Positions 46,201 through 57,163 of a stretch of DNA of 64,000 nucleotides are shown one piece after another. The notes beneath the pieces are model-generated. The model made no database searches and had not been told where the DNA came from. It saw nothing but the letters and a program-made list of their open reading frames with translations. How positions within the stretch are numbered: the first letter of the stretch is position 1; every line of letters starts with the position of its first letter. The stretch comes from Lolium rigidum (taxonomy: Eukaryota; Streptophyta; Magnoliopsida; Poales; Poaceae), in NCBI RefSeq assembly GCF_022539505.1, contig NC_061514.1, forward strand, positions 337,883,090 through 337,947,089, in the 5' to 3' direction. The position numbers were made by a program, and so were the translations under genes.

Positions 46201-47208
46201 ATTCCATTGATAGTTGAAGTGAGTCTAGTTGTGAAGTAGTACAAGAGTATCAAAGTTAGCCTAGAAGGTTACAATCTAGTTAGCACCCCTCATGCTTAGT
46301 TGCTAGTGCTAAATTAAAAATGACTACTCTAGCTGGGAACTTGTGAAACTTTTGAATTCTGAAAACCTTGGAATGATGAGTCATTCTATTGAAAGATTTT
46401 GAAGGTGAATGTGACTTGAATAAAATAGTGTCCTTGATGAAAACTGATGATTGGGTTCGGATGCGATACCCTTCCAATACTTTAGTACCCCCACAATACC
46501 TGATTATGGGTAAGGCTTTAGCTGGAAACTTATGTGTCTTAGTATGGGTTCCCTCTAAACAAGCGTCATAGAGGTTACGCCGAGGCTGCCTCCGTTAAAA
46601 GTGAAATGACGTGAAATGAGGTGAATGTACGACCCAAGCCCTGTGCAGTTCCCGGGATAACCAGTTGGCTATCACCGGGAGGCCAAGCTCATGGGGAGAG
46701 GTGCCTATACTAGGGTGTGTAAGTGAAAGGTTAATGGTTGATGATCCACGTACTGAGTTACGATTATTCAACGTTATCCTTGACGGATGTAATCAAATAT
46801 TGTGGCACAAGTGTGCAACCTCTGCAGAGTGTAAACCTATTCGAATAGCCGCGTCCGCGGTCATGGACAGTTGGAAAGGCCATATTGTTCCGTCATCAGA
46901 ATTTTTACTAAAGTTTGACTTATGATTTGAATTTGAAATGTGACTTTGATTTGAATCACAACAGAGTTGTGGGAATGACACTAATGTTCCCACTTGAGTT
47001 AGTTAGCATATGAGGAGTCTTTTACTAAAGTGTTTATGAACTAAAATTGGCTTTATGCAAATAACCCTAGAGCATAGAACACCCTAAATAGAACTATTAG
47101 AGCTTACACTAGTATTAGTTTGCGAGTACTTGAAAGTACTCGCGGCCGTGTCCCCGGCTATTCAAATGGCCAGACTATGAAGCTGAACCGCAGTATGAAG
47201 ATGGTGGC
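43225..47208 (+). repeat. 3' LTR of element G (copy 1), interrupted
   Basis: 3,984 bp of the roughly 4.26-kb LTR. It contains the unoccupied MULE target (TTATTAAAA, 45393-45401) and a TATA box at 44681. It is interrupted at 47208 (after GTGGC) by the Sabrina-like element; the 5' LTR continues there with a GACGGC-type sequence. The remainder is not in the window. Confidence 0.88.
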
Positions 47209-48810
47209 TGATACGTCTCAAACGTATCTATAATTTCTTATGTTCCATGCTAGTTTTATGATAATACTCACATGTTTTATACACACTTTACATAATTTAT
47301 ACGCATTTTTCGTCACTAACCTATTAACGAGATGCCGAAGCGCCAGTTCATGTTTTGTGCTGTTTTTGGTTTCAGAAATCCTACACAGGAAATATTCTCG
47401 GAATTGGACGAAACGAACGCCCAGGGTCTTATTTTTCCACGGAGCTTCCGGAAGACCGAAGAGGATACGAAGTGGGGCCATGAGGCGCCGCCACCACAGG
47501 GCCACGCGGCCAAGGGGGGGTCCACGCCGCCCTATGGTGTGGGGCCCCCATGCCTCCTCCGACTCTGCCCTTCTGCCTACTTATACTCTCCGTCGCAAAA
47601 ACCCTATTACCGAGAGCCACGATACGGAAAAAGTTCCAGAGACGCCGCCGCCGCCAATCCCATCTCGGGGGATTCAGGAGATCGCCTTCGGCACCCTGCC
47701 GGAGAGGGGAATCATCTCCCGGAGGACTCTACATCGCCATGATCGCCTCCGGACTGATGTGTGAGTAGTTCATCCTTGGACTATGGGTCCATAGCAGTAG
47801 CTAGATGGTTGTCTTCTCCTCATTGTGCTATCATGTTAGATCTTGTGAGCTGCCTATCATGATCAAGATCGTCTGTTTGTAATACTACATGTTGTGTTTG
47901 TTGGGATCCGATGAATATGGAATACTTTGTCAAGTTGATTATCAATCTATCATATATGTGTTGTTTATGTTCTTGCATGCTCTCCGTTGCTAGTAGAGGC
48001 TCTGGCCAAGTTGATACTTGTGACTCCAAGAGGGAGTATTTATGCTCGATAGTGGGTTCATGTCTCCATTGAATGCGGGACGAGTGACAGAAAGTTCTAA
48101 GGTTGTGGATGTGTTGTTGCCACTAGGGATAAAACATCAATGCTTTGTCTAAAGATATTTGTGTTGATTACATTACGCACCATACTTAATGCAATTGTAT
48201 GTTGTTTGCAACTTAATACTGGAAGGGGTGCGGATGCTAACCCGAAGGTGGACTTTTTAGGCATAGATGCATGCTGGATAGCGGTCTATGTACATTGTCG
48301 TAATGCCCTGATTAAATCTCATATTAGTCATCATGATATGTATGTGCATTTTTATTCCCTCTCTATTTGTCAATTGCCCACCTGTAATTTGTTCACCCAA
48401 CATGCTATTTCTTATCGGAGAGACACCACTAGTGAACTGTGGACCCCGGTCCATTCTTTTACATCTGAAATACAATCTACTGCAAACTCTGTTCTTTGTT
48501 GTTCTTCTCAAACAAACATCATTCTCCACACCATACGTTTAATCCTTTGTTTACAGCAAGCCGGTGAGATTGACAACCTCACTCGTTAAGTTGGGGCAAA
48601 GTATTTTGATTGTGTTGTGCAGGTTCCACGTTGGCGCCGGAATCCCCGGAGTTGCGCCGCACTACACTCCTCCGCCAACAACCTTCACGTGGCCTTCATC
48701 TCCTACTCGGTTCGATAACCTTGGTTTCTTACCGAGGGAAAACTTGTTGCTCGTACGCATCACACATTCCTCTTGGGGTTCCCAACAGACGTGTGTCTCA
48801 CACGCCATCA
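47209..48810 (+). repeat. 5' LTR of the Sabrina-like element (copy 1)
   Basis: 1,602 bp from TGATACGTCTCAAACG to ..CACGCCATCA. A TACTTATACTCTCC promoter-like box lies near 47577. Confidence 0.85.
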
Positions 48811-48821
48811 AGCAATTTTTC

Positions 48822-48839
48822 TGGCGTCGTTGCCGGGGA
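48822..48839 (+). other. Primer binding site of the Sabrina-like element (copy 1)
   Basis: TGGCGTCGTTGCCGGGGA. Copy 2 (62751) has the family form TGGCGCCGTTGCCGGGGA. Confidence 0.75.
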
Positions 48840-49061
48840 GATCAAGACACGCTGCAAGGGGAGTCTCTCACATCCAATCTCTTTACTTTGTTATTGTCTT
48901 CCTTTACTTTATTTTATTTACTGCTTTGTTTGCTTTCTCTATATCAAAAACACAAAAGAAAATTAGTTACTTGCTTTACTTTATTTACTGCTTTGTTTGC
49001 GTTCTCTATATTAAAAATACAAAAAAAAATTAGTTACTTGCATTTACTTTATTTTGTTATC

Positions 49062-49938
49062 ATGTCTAGTCATGTACTTGTTACTCTGTCACCCGAGGAA
49101 TTGATCTTTACTTTTAAACAAGGGAGTGATGAGAGTTTTAAAGAGGCTTGGTCTAGAATTTTTGATTCTTATGGAAAAACTCGAACCTAAAATGACTCTA
49201 AGTTTGCTTCTTAGTAATTTTTATTTTGGGCTTATTCTTCGCTATAGATATGCCTTGGATGCTGTAGTGGGAGGAGATTTCCTTCACTGTGATGGGGATC
49301 AAGCTTTTAATGCCATAAAAAAATTGGTTACATCATCTAGCTTCGCTAATAATTTTGATTCATCTCTTGCTAGCATTCATAATAGATTAAACACTCTTGA
49401 AACAAATATATCTTGTTTAAAAGAAGTGTACAACCGGATTCGTGAATATTATGATTATGTTCCAAGTAAGCTTTGAACCTTCAATGTGGGTGCCTACTAT
49501 TAAAGTTGCTATTTGTGGCGAAATTTTTATGCCCGTCGTGATATTATGTCCGAGTTCGCCTTATGCCTAAAAGTATTTATGAATCTTTGACACTTTGGGA
49601 ACTTACTCGAAGGAGGAGAAGGAATAACTCTTACTGATAACTCTGTTATAATTCCTAAGGGAATAGCTGAAGGCGTGTTCACAACCTTTCTTGGAAGAAC
49701 GGTATCCACTGATTATCTCGTTGTTGAATGTGTAGGGACAGGACAAATCACACTTGGAAGATCCCCGCTGAAACTCGTGGGAGCAATCATAGATGTGGGG
49801 AAAGGCACTCTAAATTTTACCTCTACACCCGGATGCGGTCATATATTCCCTAAACCAAAGAGTAAGAATAAGAGTAAGAAGGGTAGGCGCAAAGCCCCTG
49901 GTAAGAATGTTAATGCTTCATCTCTTGATAATACTTGA
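49062..49938 (+). pseudogene. Short gag-protease-like ORF of the Sabrina-like element (copy 1)
   Basis: It starts MSSHVLVTLSPEEL. A gag-like remnant (SDESFKEAWSRIFDSYGK) leads directly into a region resembling Athila protease (VPTIKVAICGEIF, MPKSIYESLTLWEL, TVSTDYLVVECVGTGQITLG, GTLNFTSTPGCGHIFPK) and a Lys-rich tail (KSKNKSKKGRRKAPGK). The usual protease Asp-Ser/Thr-Gly is not evident. Frame breaks at about 49182, 49463, 49530-49556 and 49604 coincide with CTG/CAG differences from copy 2, so several may be sequencing errors. Function unknown; perhaps a cis packaging or regulatory protein. Confidence 0.6.
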
Positions 49939-52573
49939 TTCACACTTTCTGCGCCTAGCGTGAAAGGCGTTAAAGAAAAGCGCTTATGGGAGACAACCCA
50001 TTATTTTACTTCTGCACTTTTGTTTTATATTTGAGTCTTGGAAGTTGTTACTACTGTAGCAACCTCTCCTTATCTTTATTTTATTGCATTGTTGTGCCAA
50101 GTAAAGTCTTTGATAGTAAGGTTAATACTAGATTTGGATTACTGCGCAGAAACAGATTTCTTGTTGTCACGAATTTGAGTAGACCTCTCTGTAGGTAACT
50201 CAGAAAAATCTGACAATTTTCGTGTGTGATCCTCAGATATGTACGCAACTTTCATTCAATTTGATCTTTTTCATCCGAGCAAGTTAAGTGCCCCTGAAAA
50301 ATTCGTCTTTACGGACTGTTCTGTTTTGACAGATTCTGCCTTTTATTTCTCATTGCCTCTTTTGCTATGTTGAATGGATTTCTTTGTTCCATTAACTTTC
50401 AGTAGCTTTGTGCAATGTCAAGAAGTGTTAAGAATGATTATGTCACCTCTGAATATGTGAATTTTTGATTATGCACTAACCCTCTAATGAGTTTGTTTTG
50501 AGTTTGGTGTGGAGGAAGTTTTCAAGGATCAAGAGAGGAGGATGATACAATATGATCACGAAGAGTGAAAAGTCTAAGCTTGGGGATGCCCCCGTGGTTC
50601 ATCCCTGCATATTTCAAGAAGACTCAAGCATCTAAGCTTGGGGATGTCCAAGGCATCCCCTTCTTCATCGACAACTTATCAGGTCACCTCTAGTGAAACT
50701 ATATTTTTATTCTGTCACATCTTATGTGCTTTACTTGGAGCGTCTGTATGTTTTTGCTTTTGTTTTTGTTTGAATAAAATCGGATCCTAGCATTCCTTGT
50801 GTGGGAGAGAGACACGCTCCGGTGTTTCATATGAACACTGGTGTTCTTAGCTTTACTTTTAATGTTCATGGCGAAGGTTGAAACTGCTTCGTTCATTGTT
50901 ATTTGGTTGAAAACAGAAAATGCTTCATGTGGTAATTGGTATATTCGGTCTCTTGGTATATTATCTTGAATAATTTGATACTTGGCAATTGTTGTGCTCA
51001 AATAGATCATGTTTAAGCTCTTGCATCATGTACTTTGTACCTATTAATGAAGAACTACCATAGAGCTTGTTGAAATTTGGTTTGCATGATTGGTCTCTCT
51101 AAAGTCTAGATATTTTCTGGTGAAGTGTTTGAACAACAAGGAGATAGTGTAGAGTCTTATAATGCTTGTAATATGTTCTTATGTAAGTTTTGCTGTACCG
51201 GTTCATACTTGAGTTTGCTTCAAACAACCTTGCTAGCCGAAGCCTTGTACTGAGAGGGAATACTTCTCGTGCATCCAAATCCTTGAGCCAAAAACTATGC
51301 CATTTGTGTCCACCATACCTACCTACTACGTGGTATTTCTCTGCCATTCCAAAGTAAATTACTTGAGTGCTACCTTTAAAATTTCATTCCTTGTCTTTGC
51401 AATACATAGCTCATGGGAAAATAGCCTTAAAAACTATTGTGGTATTGAATATGTAGCTTATGTGTCTTATTTCTTATAAGTTGCTTGTTGAGCGGTAACC
51501 ATGTTTCTGGGGACGCCATCAACTATTACACCTTTGTTGAATATCATGTGAGTTGCTATGCATGTGTCTTGTCTGAAGTAAGGGTGATTAATCATGATCA
51601 AATGGTTTGAGTATGCATATTGTTAGAGAAGAACATTGGGCCGCTAACTAAAGCCATGAATCATGGTGGAAGTTTCAGTTTGGACATTAAATCCTCAAAT
51701 CTCTTATGAGAATATTATTCGTTGTTGAATGCTTAAGCATTAAAGAGGAGTCCATTATCTCGTTGTCTATGTTGTCCCGGTATGGATGTCCTAAGTTGAG
51801 ATCTATCAAAAACGAGAAATCCAATGCGATCTATCTCCTTGGACCTTTGTACAGGCGGCATCGAGGTACCCCTTTGTGACACTTGGTTGAAACATATGTT
51901 ATGCAATGATAATCCATGAAAATCCAAGCTAATTAGGACAAGGTGCGAGCACTATTGGTACTCTATGCATGAGGCTTGCAACTTATAGGATATCTTATGC
52001 ATAACACATATGAATTATTACTACCGTTGACAAAATTGTTTCTATGTTTTCAAAATGAAAAGCTCTAGCACAAAAACAGTAATCCATGCTTCCCTCCGCG
52101 AAGGGCCCATTCTTTTACTTTATGTTGAGTCAGTTTACCTACTTCCTTCTATCTTAGAAGCAAACACTTGTGTCGACTGTGTGCATTGATTCCTACATAC
52201 TTGCTTATTTGCATTCATCATATTACTTTGAGTTGACAATTATCCATGAGATATATCCATGAGATAAATATGTTGAAGTTGAAAGCAACCGCTGAAACTT
52301 ATATCTTCCTTTGTGTTGCTTCAAAACTATCTACTAAGAATTTATTACTTTATGAGTTAACTCCTGTGCAAGTCTTATAGATGCGTGTCTTGAAAGTACT
52401 ATTCATGAAAAGTCTTTGCTATATGATTCAGTTGTTTAAGTCATTGTCTTTACCATTGCTTCGAATCACTTCATTTATTTCATATGCTTTACAATAGTAT
52501 TGATCAAGATTATGATAGCATGTCACTTCAGAAATTATCCTTGATATCGTTTACCTACTCGAGGGCGAGTAGG
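49939..52573 (+). other. Non-coding 3' region of the Sabrina-like element
   Basis: About 2.6 kb without a domain-bearing ORF. AAGCTTGGGGATG occurs at about 50577 and 50635 as well as at the true polypurine position 52579. Confidence 0.7.
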
Positions 52574-52592
52574 AACTAAGCTTGGGGATGCT
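52574..52592 (+). other. Polypurine tract of the Sabrina-like element
   Basis: AACTAAGCTTGGGGATGCT precedes the 3' LTR start at 52593. Confidence 0.7.
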
Positions 52593-53554
52593 TGATACGT
52601 CTCAAACGTATCTATAATTTCTTATGTTCCATGGTAGTTTTATGATAATACTCACATGTTTTATACACACTTTACATCATTTATACGCATTTTCCGGCAC
52701 TAACCTATTAACGAGATGTCGAAGCGCCAGTTCCTGTTTTGTGCTGTTTTTGGTTTCAGAAATCCTACACATGAAATATTCTCGAAATTGGGCGAAACGA
52801 ACGCCCAGGGTCTTATTTTTCCACGGAGCTTCCAGAAGACCGAAGACGATACGAAGTGGGGCCACGAGGCGCCGCCACCACAGGGCCGCGTGGCCAAGGG
52901 GGGCCCGCGCCGGCCTATGGTGTGGGGCCCCCGTGCCTCCTCCGACTCGCCCTTCCGCCTACTTATACTCTCCGTCGCGGAAACCCTATTACCGAGATCC
53001 ACGATACGGAAAAAGTTCCGGAGACGCCGCCGCCGCCAATCCCATCTCGGGGATTCAGGAGATCGCCTCCGGCACCCTGCCGGAGAGGGGAATCATCTCC
53101 CGGAGGACTCTACATCACCATGATCGCCTCCAGACTGATGTGTGAGTAGTTCATCCTTGGAATATGGGTCCATAGCAGTAGTTAGATGGTTGTCTTCTCC
53201 TCATTGTGCTATCATGTTAGATCTTGTGAGCTGCCTATCATGATCAAGATCGTCTATTTGTAATACTACATGTTGTGTTTGTTGGGATCCGATGAATATG
53301 GAATACTTTGTCAAGTTTATTATCAATCTATCATATATGTGTTGTTTATGTTCTTGCATGCTCTCCGTTGCTAGTAGAGGCTCTGGCCAAGTTGATACTT
53401 GTGACTCCAAGAGGGAGTATTTATGCTCGATAGTGGGTTCATGCCTCCATTGAATCCGGGACAGGTGACGAAAGTTCTAAGGTTGTGGATGTGCTCGTTG
53501 CCACTAGGGATAAAACATCAATGCTTTGTCTAAGGATATTTGTGTTGATTACAT
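52593..53554 (+). repeat. 3' LTR of the Sabrina-like element (copy 1), truncated
   Basis: It matches the first 960 bp of the 5' LTR up to GATTACAT, then is interrupted by an LTR beginning TGATGTCTACGGG. Confidence 0.85.
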
Positions 53555-54129
53555 TGATGTCTACGGGTGCTTCTATTCTTGTAGACGAGTGTTGGGCCTC
53601 CAAGAGCAGAGGTTTGTAGAACGAGCAGGCAAGTTTCCCTTAAGTGGATCACCCAAGGTTTATCGAACTCAGGGAGGAAGAGGTCAAAGATATCCCTCTC
53701 AAGCAACCCTGCAACCACAAAGCAAGAAGTCTCTTGTGACCCCAATACACCTAATAGGTGCACTAGTTCGGCGAAGAGATAGTGAAATACAGGTGGTATG
53801 AATAAATATGAGCAGTAGTATCGGCGCCAGAAAAGTGCTTGATGGCGTGCAGTTGATGGTGGTAATATTGCAGGAAGTAAAGATGCAGTAAAACAGTAAA
53901 CAAGCAGCGGTAGCAGTATTTAGGAACAAGGCCTAGGGATCATACTTTCACTAGTGGACACTCTCAACATTGATCACATAACAGAATAAAAGATAGATGC
54001 TAGACTCTACACTCTCTTGTTGGATGATGAACACCACTAATCGTGTAGGATTACACGAACCCTCAATGCCGGAGTTAACAAGCTCCACAATATTCGATGT
54101 TCATGTTTAAATAACCTTAGAGTGCACAA
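53555..54129 (-). repeat. Partial Gypsy LTR, cut by the gap
   Basis: It begins TGATGTCTACGGG on the plus strand, which on the minus strand is the LTR end ..CCCGTAGACATCA. It resembles the distal part of the LTR at 9783-11003 (shared CCTAGGGATCATACTTTCAC and CTAGTGGACACTCTCAACA). By that comparison it reads right to left. The rest lies in the gap. Confidence 0.6.
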
Positions 54130-54229
54130 NNNNNNNNNNNNNNNNNNNNNNNNNNNNNNNNNNNNNNNNNNNNNNNNNNNNNNNNNNNNNNNNNNNNNNN
54201 NNNNNNNNNNNNNNNNNNNNNNNNNNNNN
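54130..54229. other. Assembly gap (100 N)
   Basis: Exactly 100 N, separating the first and second copies of the duplicated tract. Confidence 0.98.
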
Positions 54230-55143
54230 CACCACCGACGCCTCTCCATCGACAAGCCATGTTTCCCCCATCCATGTGTGAGTAATTCCCCGCTGTAGGC
54301 TGAAGGGGATGGTAGGGATTGGATGAGATTGGTCATGTAATAGCATAAGATTGTTAGCGCATAGTGCCTAGTGTCCGCAATTGGTACTTTTATGATATTG
54401 TTGCAACTTGTTATGCTTAATGCTTGTCACTAGGGCCCGAGTGCCATGATCTCAGATCTGAACATCTTATCAATTCATGATGATATTCATTGCTTTATGA
54501 TCTTACCTGCAAGTTGTATACACGTATTGCTGTCTGGAACCCGAGGCCCCAAAGTGACAAGAATTGGGACAACCGGAGGGGAAGGCGGTGATATGAGGAT
54601 CACATGTGTTCATGGAGTGTTAATGCTTTGCTCCGGTGCTCTATTAAAAGGAGTGCCTTAATATCCAATAGATTCCCTAGAGGCCCGGCTGCCACCGGTT
54701 GGTAGGACAAAAGATGTTGTGCAAGTTTCTCATTGCGAGCACGTACGACTAAATATGGAACACATGCCTATTGATTGAATAGTACTTGGATACCGTTTTA
54801 TTATTATCTGCAAATGCCCTACTTTGATTGTTACATGAGTTTCTCTCATCCATGCAACGCCCGTCATCCATCCCCGTGCCTACAGTATTTTAATCCTGTT
54901 GTTTACTATAATCACTACTGCTGTCCTTGTTACACTGCTGCTGTTATTTCACTACTGCTATCGCTATAAAATCGTTACTACTCGATAAACTCTTGCGAGC
55001 AAGTCTCGTTTCCAGTGCAGCTGAATTGACAACTCCGCTATTAAGGCTTACAAGTATTCTTTGTCTCCCCTTGTGTTGAATCAATAAATTGGGTTTTACT
55101 TCCCTCGAAGACTGTTGCGATCCCCTATACTTGTGGGTCATCA
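54230..55143 (+). repeat. Second copy of the A-family LTR with an empty Tat target site
   Basis: 54230-54343 matches 24508-24621, and 54344 onward matches 40407 onward without interruption. GGTCATGTAATAGCATAAG contains a single GTAAT, so the Tat insertion is absent. It ends ..GGGTCATCA followed by GCAAC at 55144-55148, as in copy 1. Confidence 0.9.
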
Positions 55144-57116
55144 GCAACTCAAGCGCAGATTAACCACAGCCCCAATTTTGATCATGCCCGATATCACCAA
55201 GCCATTTGACGTCTATTGTGACGCATCCAAGATTGGTCTTGGATGTGTGTTGATGCAAGAAGGCAAGGTGATATCATACCTATCAAGGCAACTGAAGCAA
55301 CATGAGCAGAACTATCCAAACCATGACTTGGAGTTAGCAGCCGTAGTCTTAGCCTTGAAAGTTTGGCGTCATTACCTCATGGGTAATCGATGCGAGATCT
55401 ATTCAGATCACAAGAGCCTGAAGTATATTTTCACCCAGAAGGAGCTGAATATGAGGCAGCGCAGATGGATAGAGTTGATCAAGGACTATGATATGGAAAT
55501 TCACTACCACCCAGGCAAGGCCAATGTGGTAGCGGATGCCCTGAGTAGACAACCCATTCAGTTGAACTCCATGATCGCAATAGAACAGCCTAGTTTGTAT
55601 CAAGAGTTTGAACAATTTAGACTAGAGCTAGTTAGCGAAGGATTCCTAGCAAGCATTGAGCTACAGCCCACTTTGATGAGTCAAATCAAGGAAGCCCAGA
55701 AGGGAAATGCCAGCATTGATGGAATCAAGAGAATAGCTGCAGGAAAAGCACCGGGATTCACCGAAGATGAAGAAGGAGTGTTGTGGTACAAAGGACGCCT
55801 ATGTGTGCCGTCAGACTCAGAGTTGAAGCAAGTCATTCTGAAGGAAGCCCATGATACCCTGTATTCCATTCACCCCGGAGGGACCAAGATGTACCAAGAC
55901 CTGAAGGAACAATTTTGGTGGCATGGAATGAAGCGAGAAATTTGAAGCTACATCGCCAAGTGTGATATCTGTCAGCGAGTCAAATCAGAACATCAGCGAC
56001 CCGCAGGACTGTTGCAGCCATTAGAGATTCCTGAATGGAAGTGGGACTCCGTAGGAATGGACTTTATCATAGGATTGTCCAAATCAAGTAGAGGAAATGA
56101 TTTCATTTGGGTAGTGGTCGATAGGTTAACCAAAGTAGCACATTTCATCCTTGTCAAAACCACATACCAAGGCCTAAAGCTAGCTGAGTTATACATCTCC
56201 AGAATAGTCAGCCTGCACGGAACCCCGAAGTCTATAGTGTCAGATAGAGGACATCAATTCACCTCAAGGTTCTGGCAGAAAGTGCATGAAGGACTAGGAA
56301 CCCGGCTGAATTTCAGCACAGCTTATCACCCGCGGATCGACGGACGGACCGAGAGAGTCAACCGGATACTCGGAAGATATGTTGAGAGCCTCGTGTGCTA
56401 GAGTATGGCTCTAAGTGGGAAGACTGCCTGCCTTACGCAGAATTCTCATGCAACAACAGTTATCAAGCCAGCTTACAAATGGCCCCCTTTGAAGCCCTGT
56501 ACGGAAGGAAGTGACGTACCCCTCTGAATTGGTCGGAAGTCGGAGATACTCAAGTCTTCGGCCCAGATATTCTCCTCGAAGCCGAAGAGAAGGTTCACAA
56601 GATCTGTGAATACCTCAAGACTGCCCAGTCAAGATAGAAGAGTTACGCCGACAAGAGACGCCGAGAGATGACCTTCGACATCGGAGATTTTGTGTATCTC
56701 AAAGTCTCACCCCTCAAAGGAATGCAGCGATTCCAACTCAGAGGAAAGCTCGCCCCCAGATATGTCGGACCTTTCAAAGTGCTGAGTCGCCGAGGAGAAG
56801 TTTCATATCAGCTTGAACTACCGGAAGAAATGTCCGTTGTGCACAATGTGTTTCACATCTCACTACTTCGAAAGTGCTTAGAAGTGCCAGAGAAGACGGA
56901 AGTGTTCAAGAACATCGATCACAGATCTGTTGATATCAACAAGGACCTGACGTATCGCGAAGTGCCTATTCGCATCCTTGAACAAGCTTTCGGGACCACC
57001 CGCACTGAAGTATCAAGTTCCTGAAGATTCAATGGAGCAATCATACCAAAGAAGAAGCCACTTGGGAGCGAGAAGAAGATATGAAGAAGGAATTCCCCGA
57101 TCTCTTTAGTACCTAG
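55144..57116 (+). pseudogene. RNase H, integrase and chromodomain of element G (copy 2)
   Basis: Nearly identical to 41206-43177, including TGA at 55943-55945 and the two later stops. An additional frame disruption at about 56330-56400 removes the end of the integrase core; it coincides with six CAG/CTG changes relative to copy 1 and is suspect. In the core, SRFWQKVHEGLG here is the expected form, while copy 1 reads SRFGAKVHEGLG. The chromodomain-like tail is shifted near 57005. Confidence 0.85.
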
Positions 57117-57163
57117 TTTTCTTTAAGATCTCGGGACGAGATCTTTTGTAAGGGGGAAGGGTT

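Larger units (their letters stand above)
5184..47208 (+). mobile_element. Element G: long-LTR Tekay-type Gypsy chromovirus, heavily interrupted
   Basis: This is the backbone retrotransposon. Parts in order: 5' LTR (5184-7348, continued on the opposite strand at 17374-15277), tRNA-Met primer site (15273-15261), upstream ORF (15048-14263), gag-protease-RT (21465-24018), RNase H-integrase-chromodomain (41211-43177), polypurine tract (43211-43224) and 3' LTR (43225 onward). The minus-strand parts all fall in the contig that appears flipped. Insertions are the MULE, element A, the A-family solo LTR carrying the Tat and Copia elements, and the Sabrina-like element. A chromodomain-like tail after integrase supports a chromovirus; the long LTR and gag type suggest the Tekay/Del clade. 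It is dead as it stands (frameshifts and three stop codons in the integrase region). Confidence 0.82.
47209..53554 (+). mobile_element. Sabrina-like non-autonomous Gypsy element (copy 1), 3' LTR truncated
   Basis: The 5' LTR is 47209-48810, the internal domain 48811-52592, and the 3' LTR starts at 52593 and is cut at 53554 by another LTR. The family name is my best recognition from the LTR start TGATACGTCTCAAACGTATC, the 1.6-kb LTR and an interior without pol; it needs a database check. The primer site is Athila-like. The interior encodes one short gag-protease-like ORF. Confidence 0.75.

Noticed and set aside
46389..46925. ORFs of 60 and 86 codons repeated in all three G LTR copies
   Set aside because: Present because the LTR is repeated. 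No start context, no domain and indels between copies; treated as non-coding LTR.
47240..47764. 174-codon ORF in the Sabrina-like LTR
   Set aside because: Promoter and leader sequence of the LTR, with alternative frames equally open; not conserved as protein between copies.
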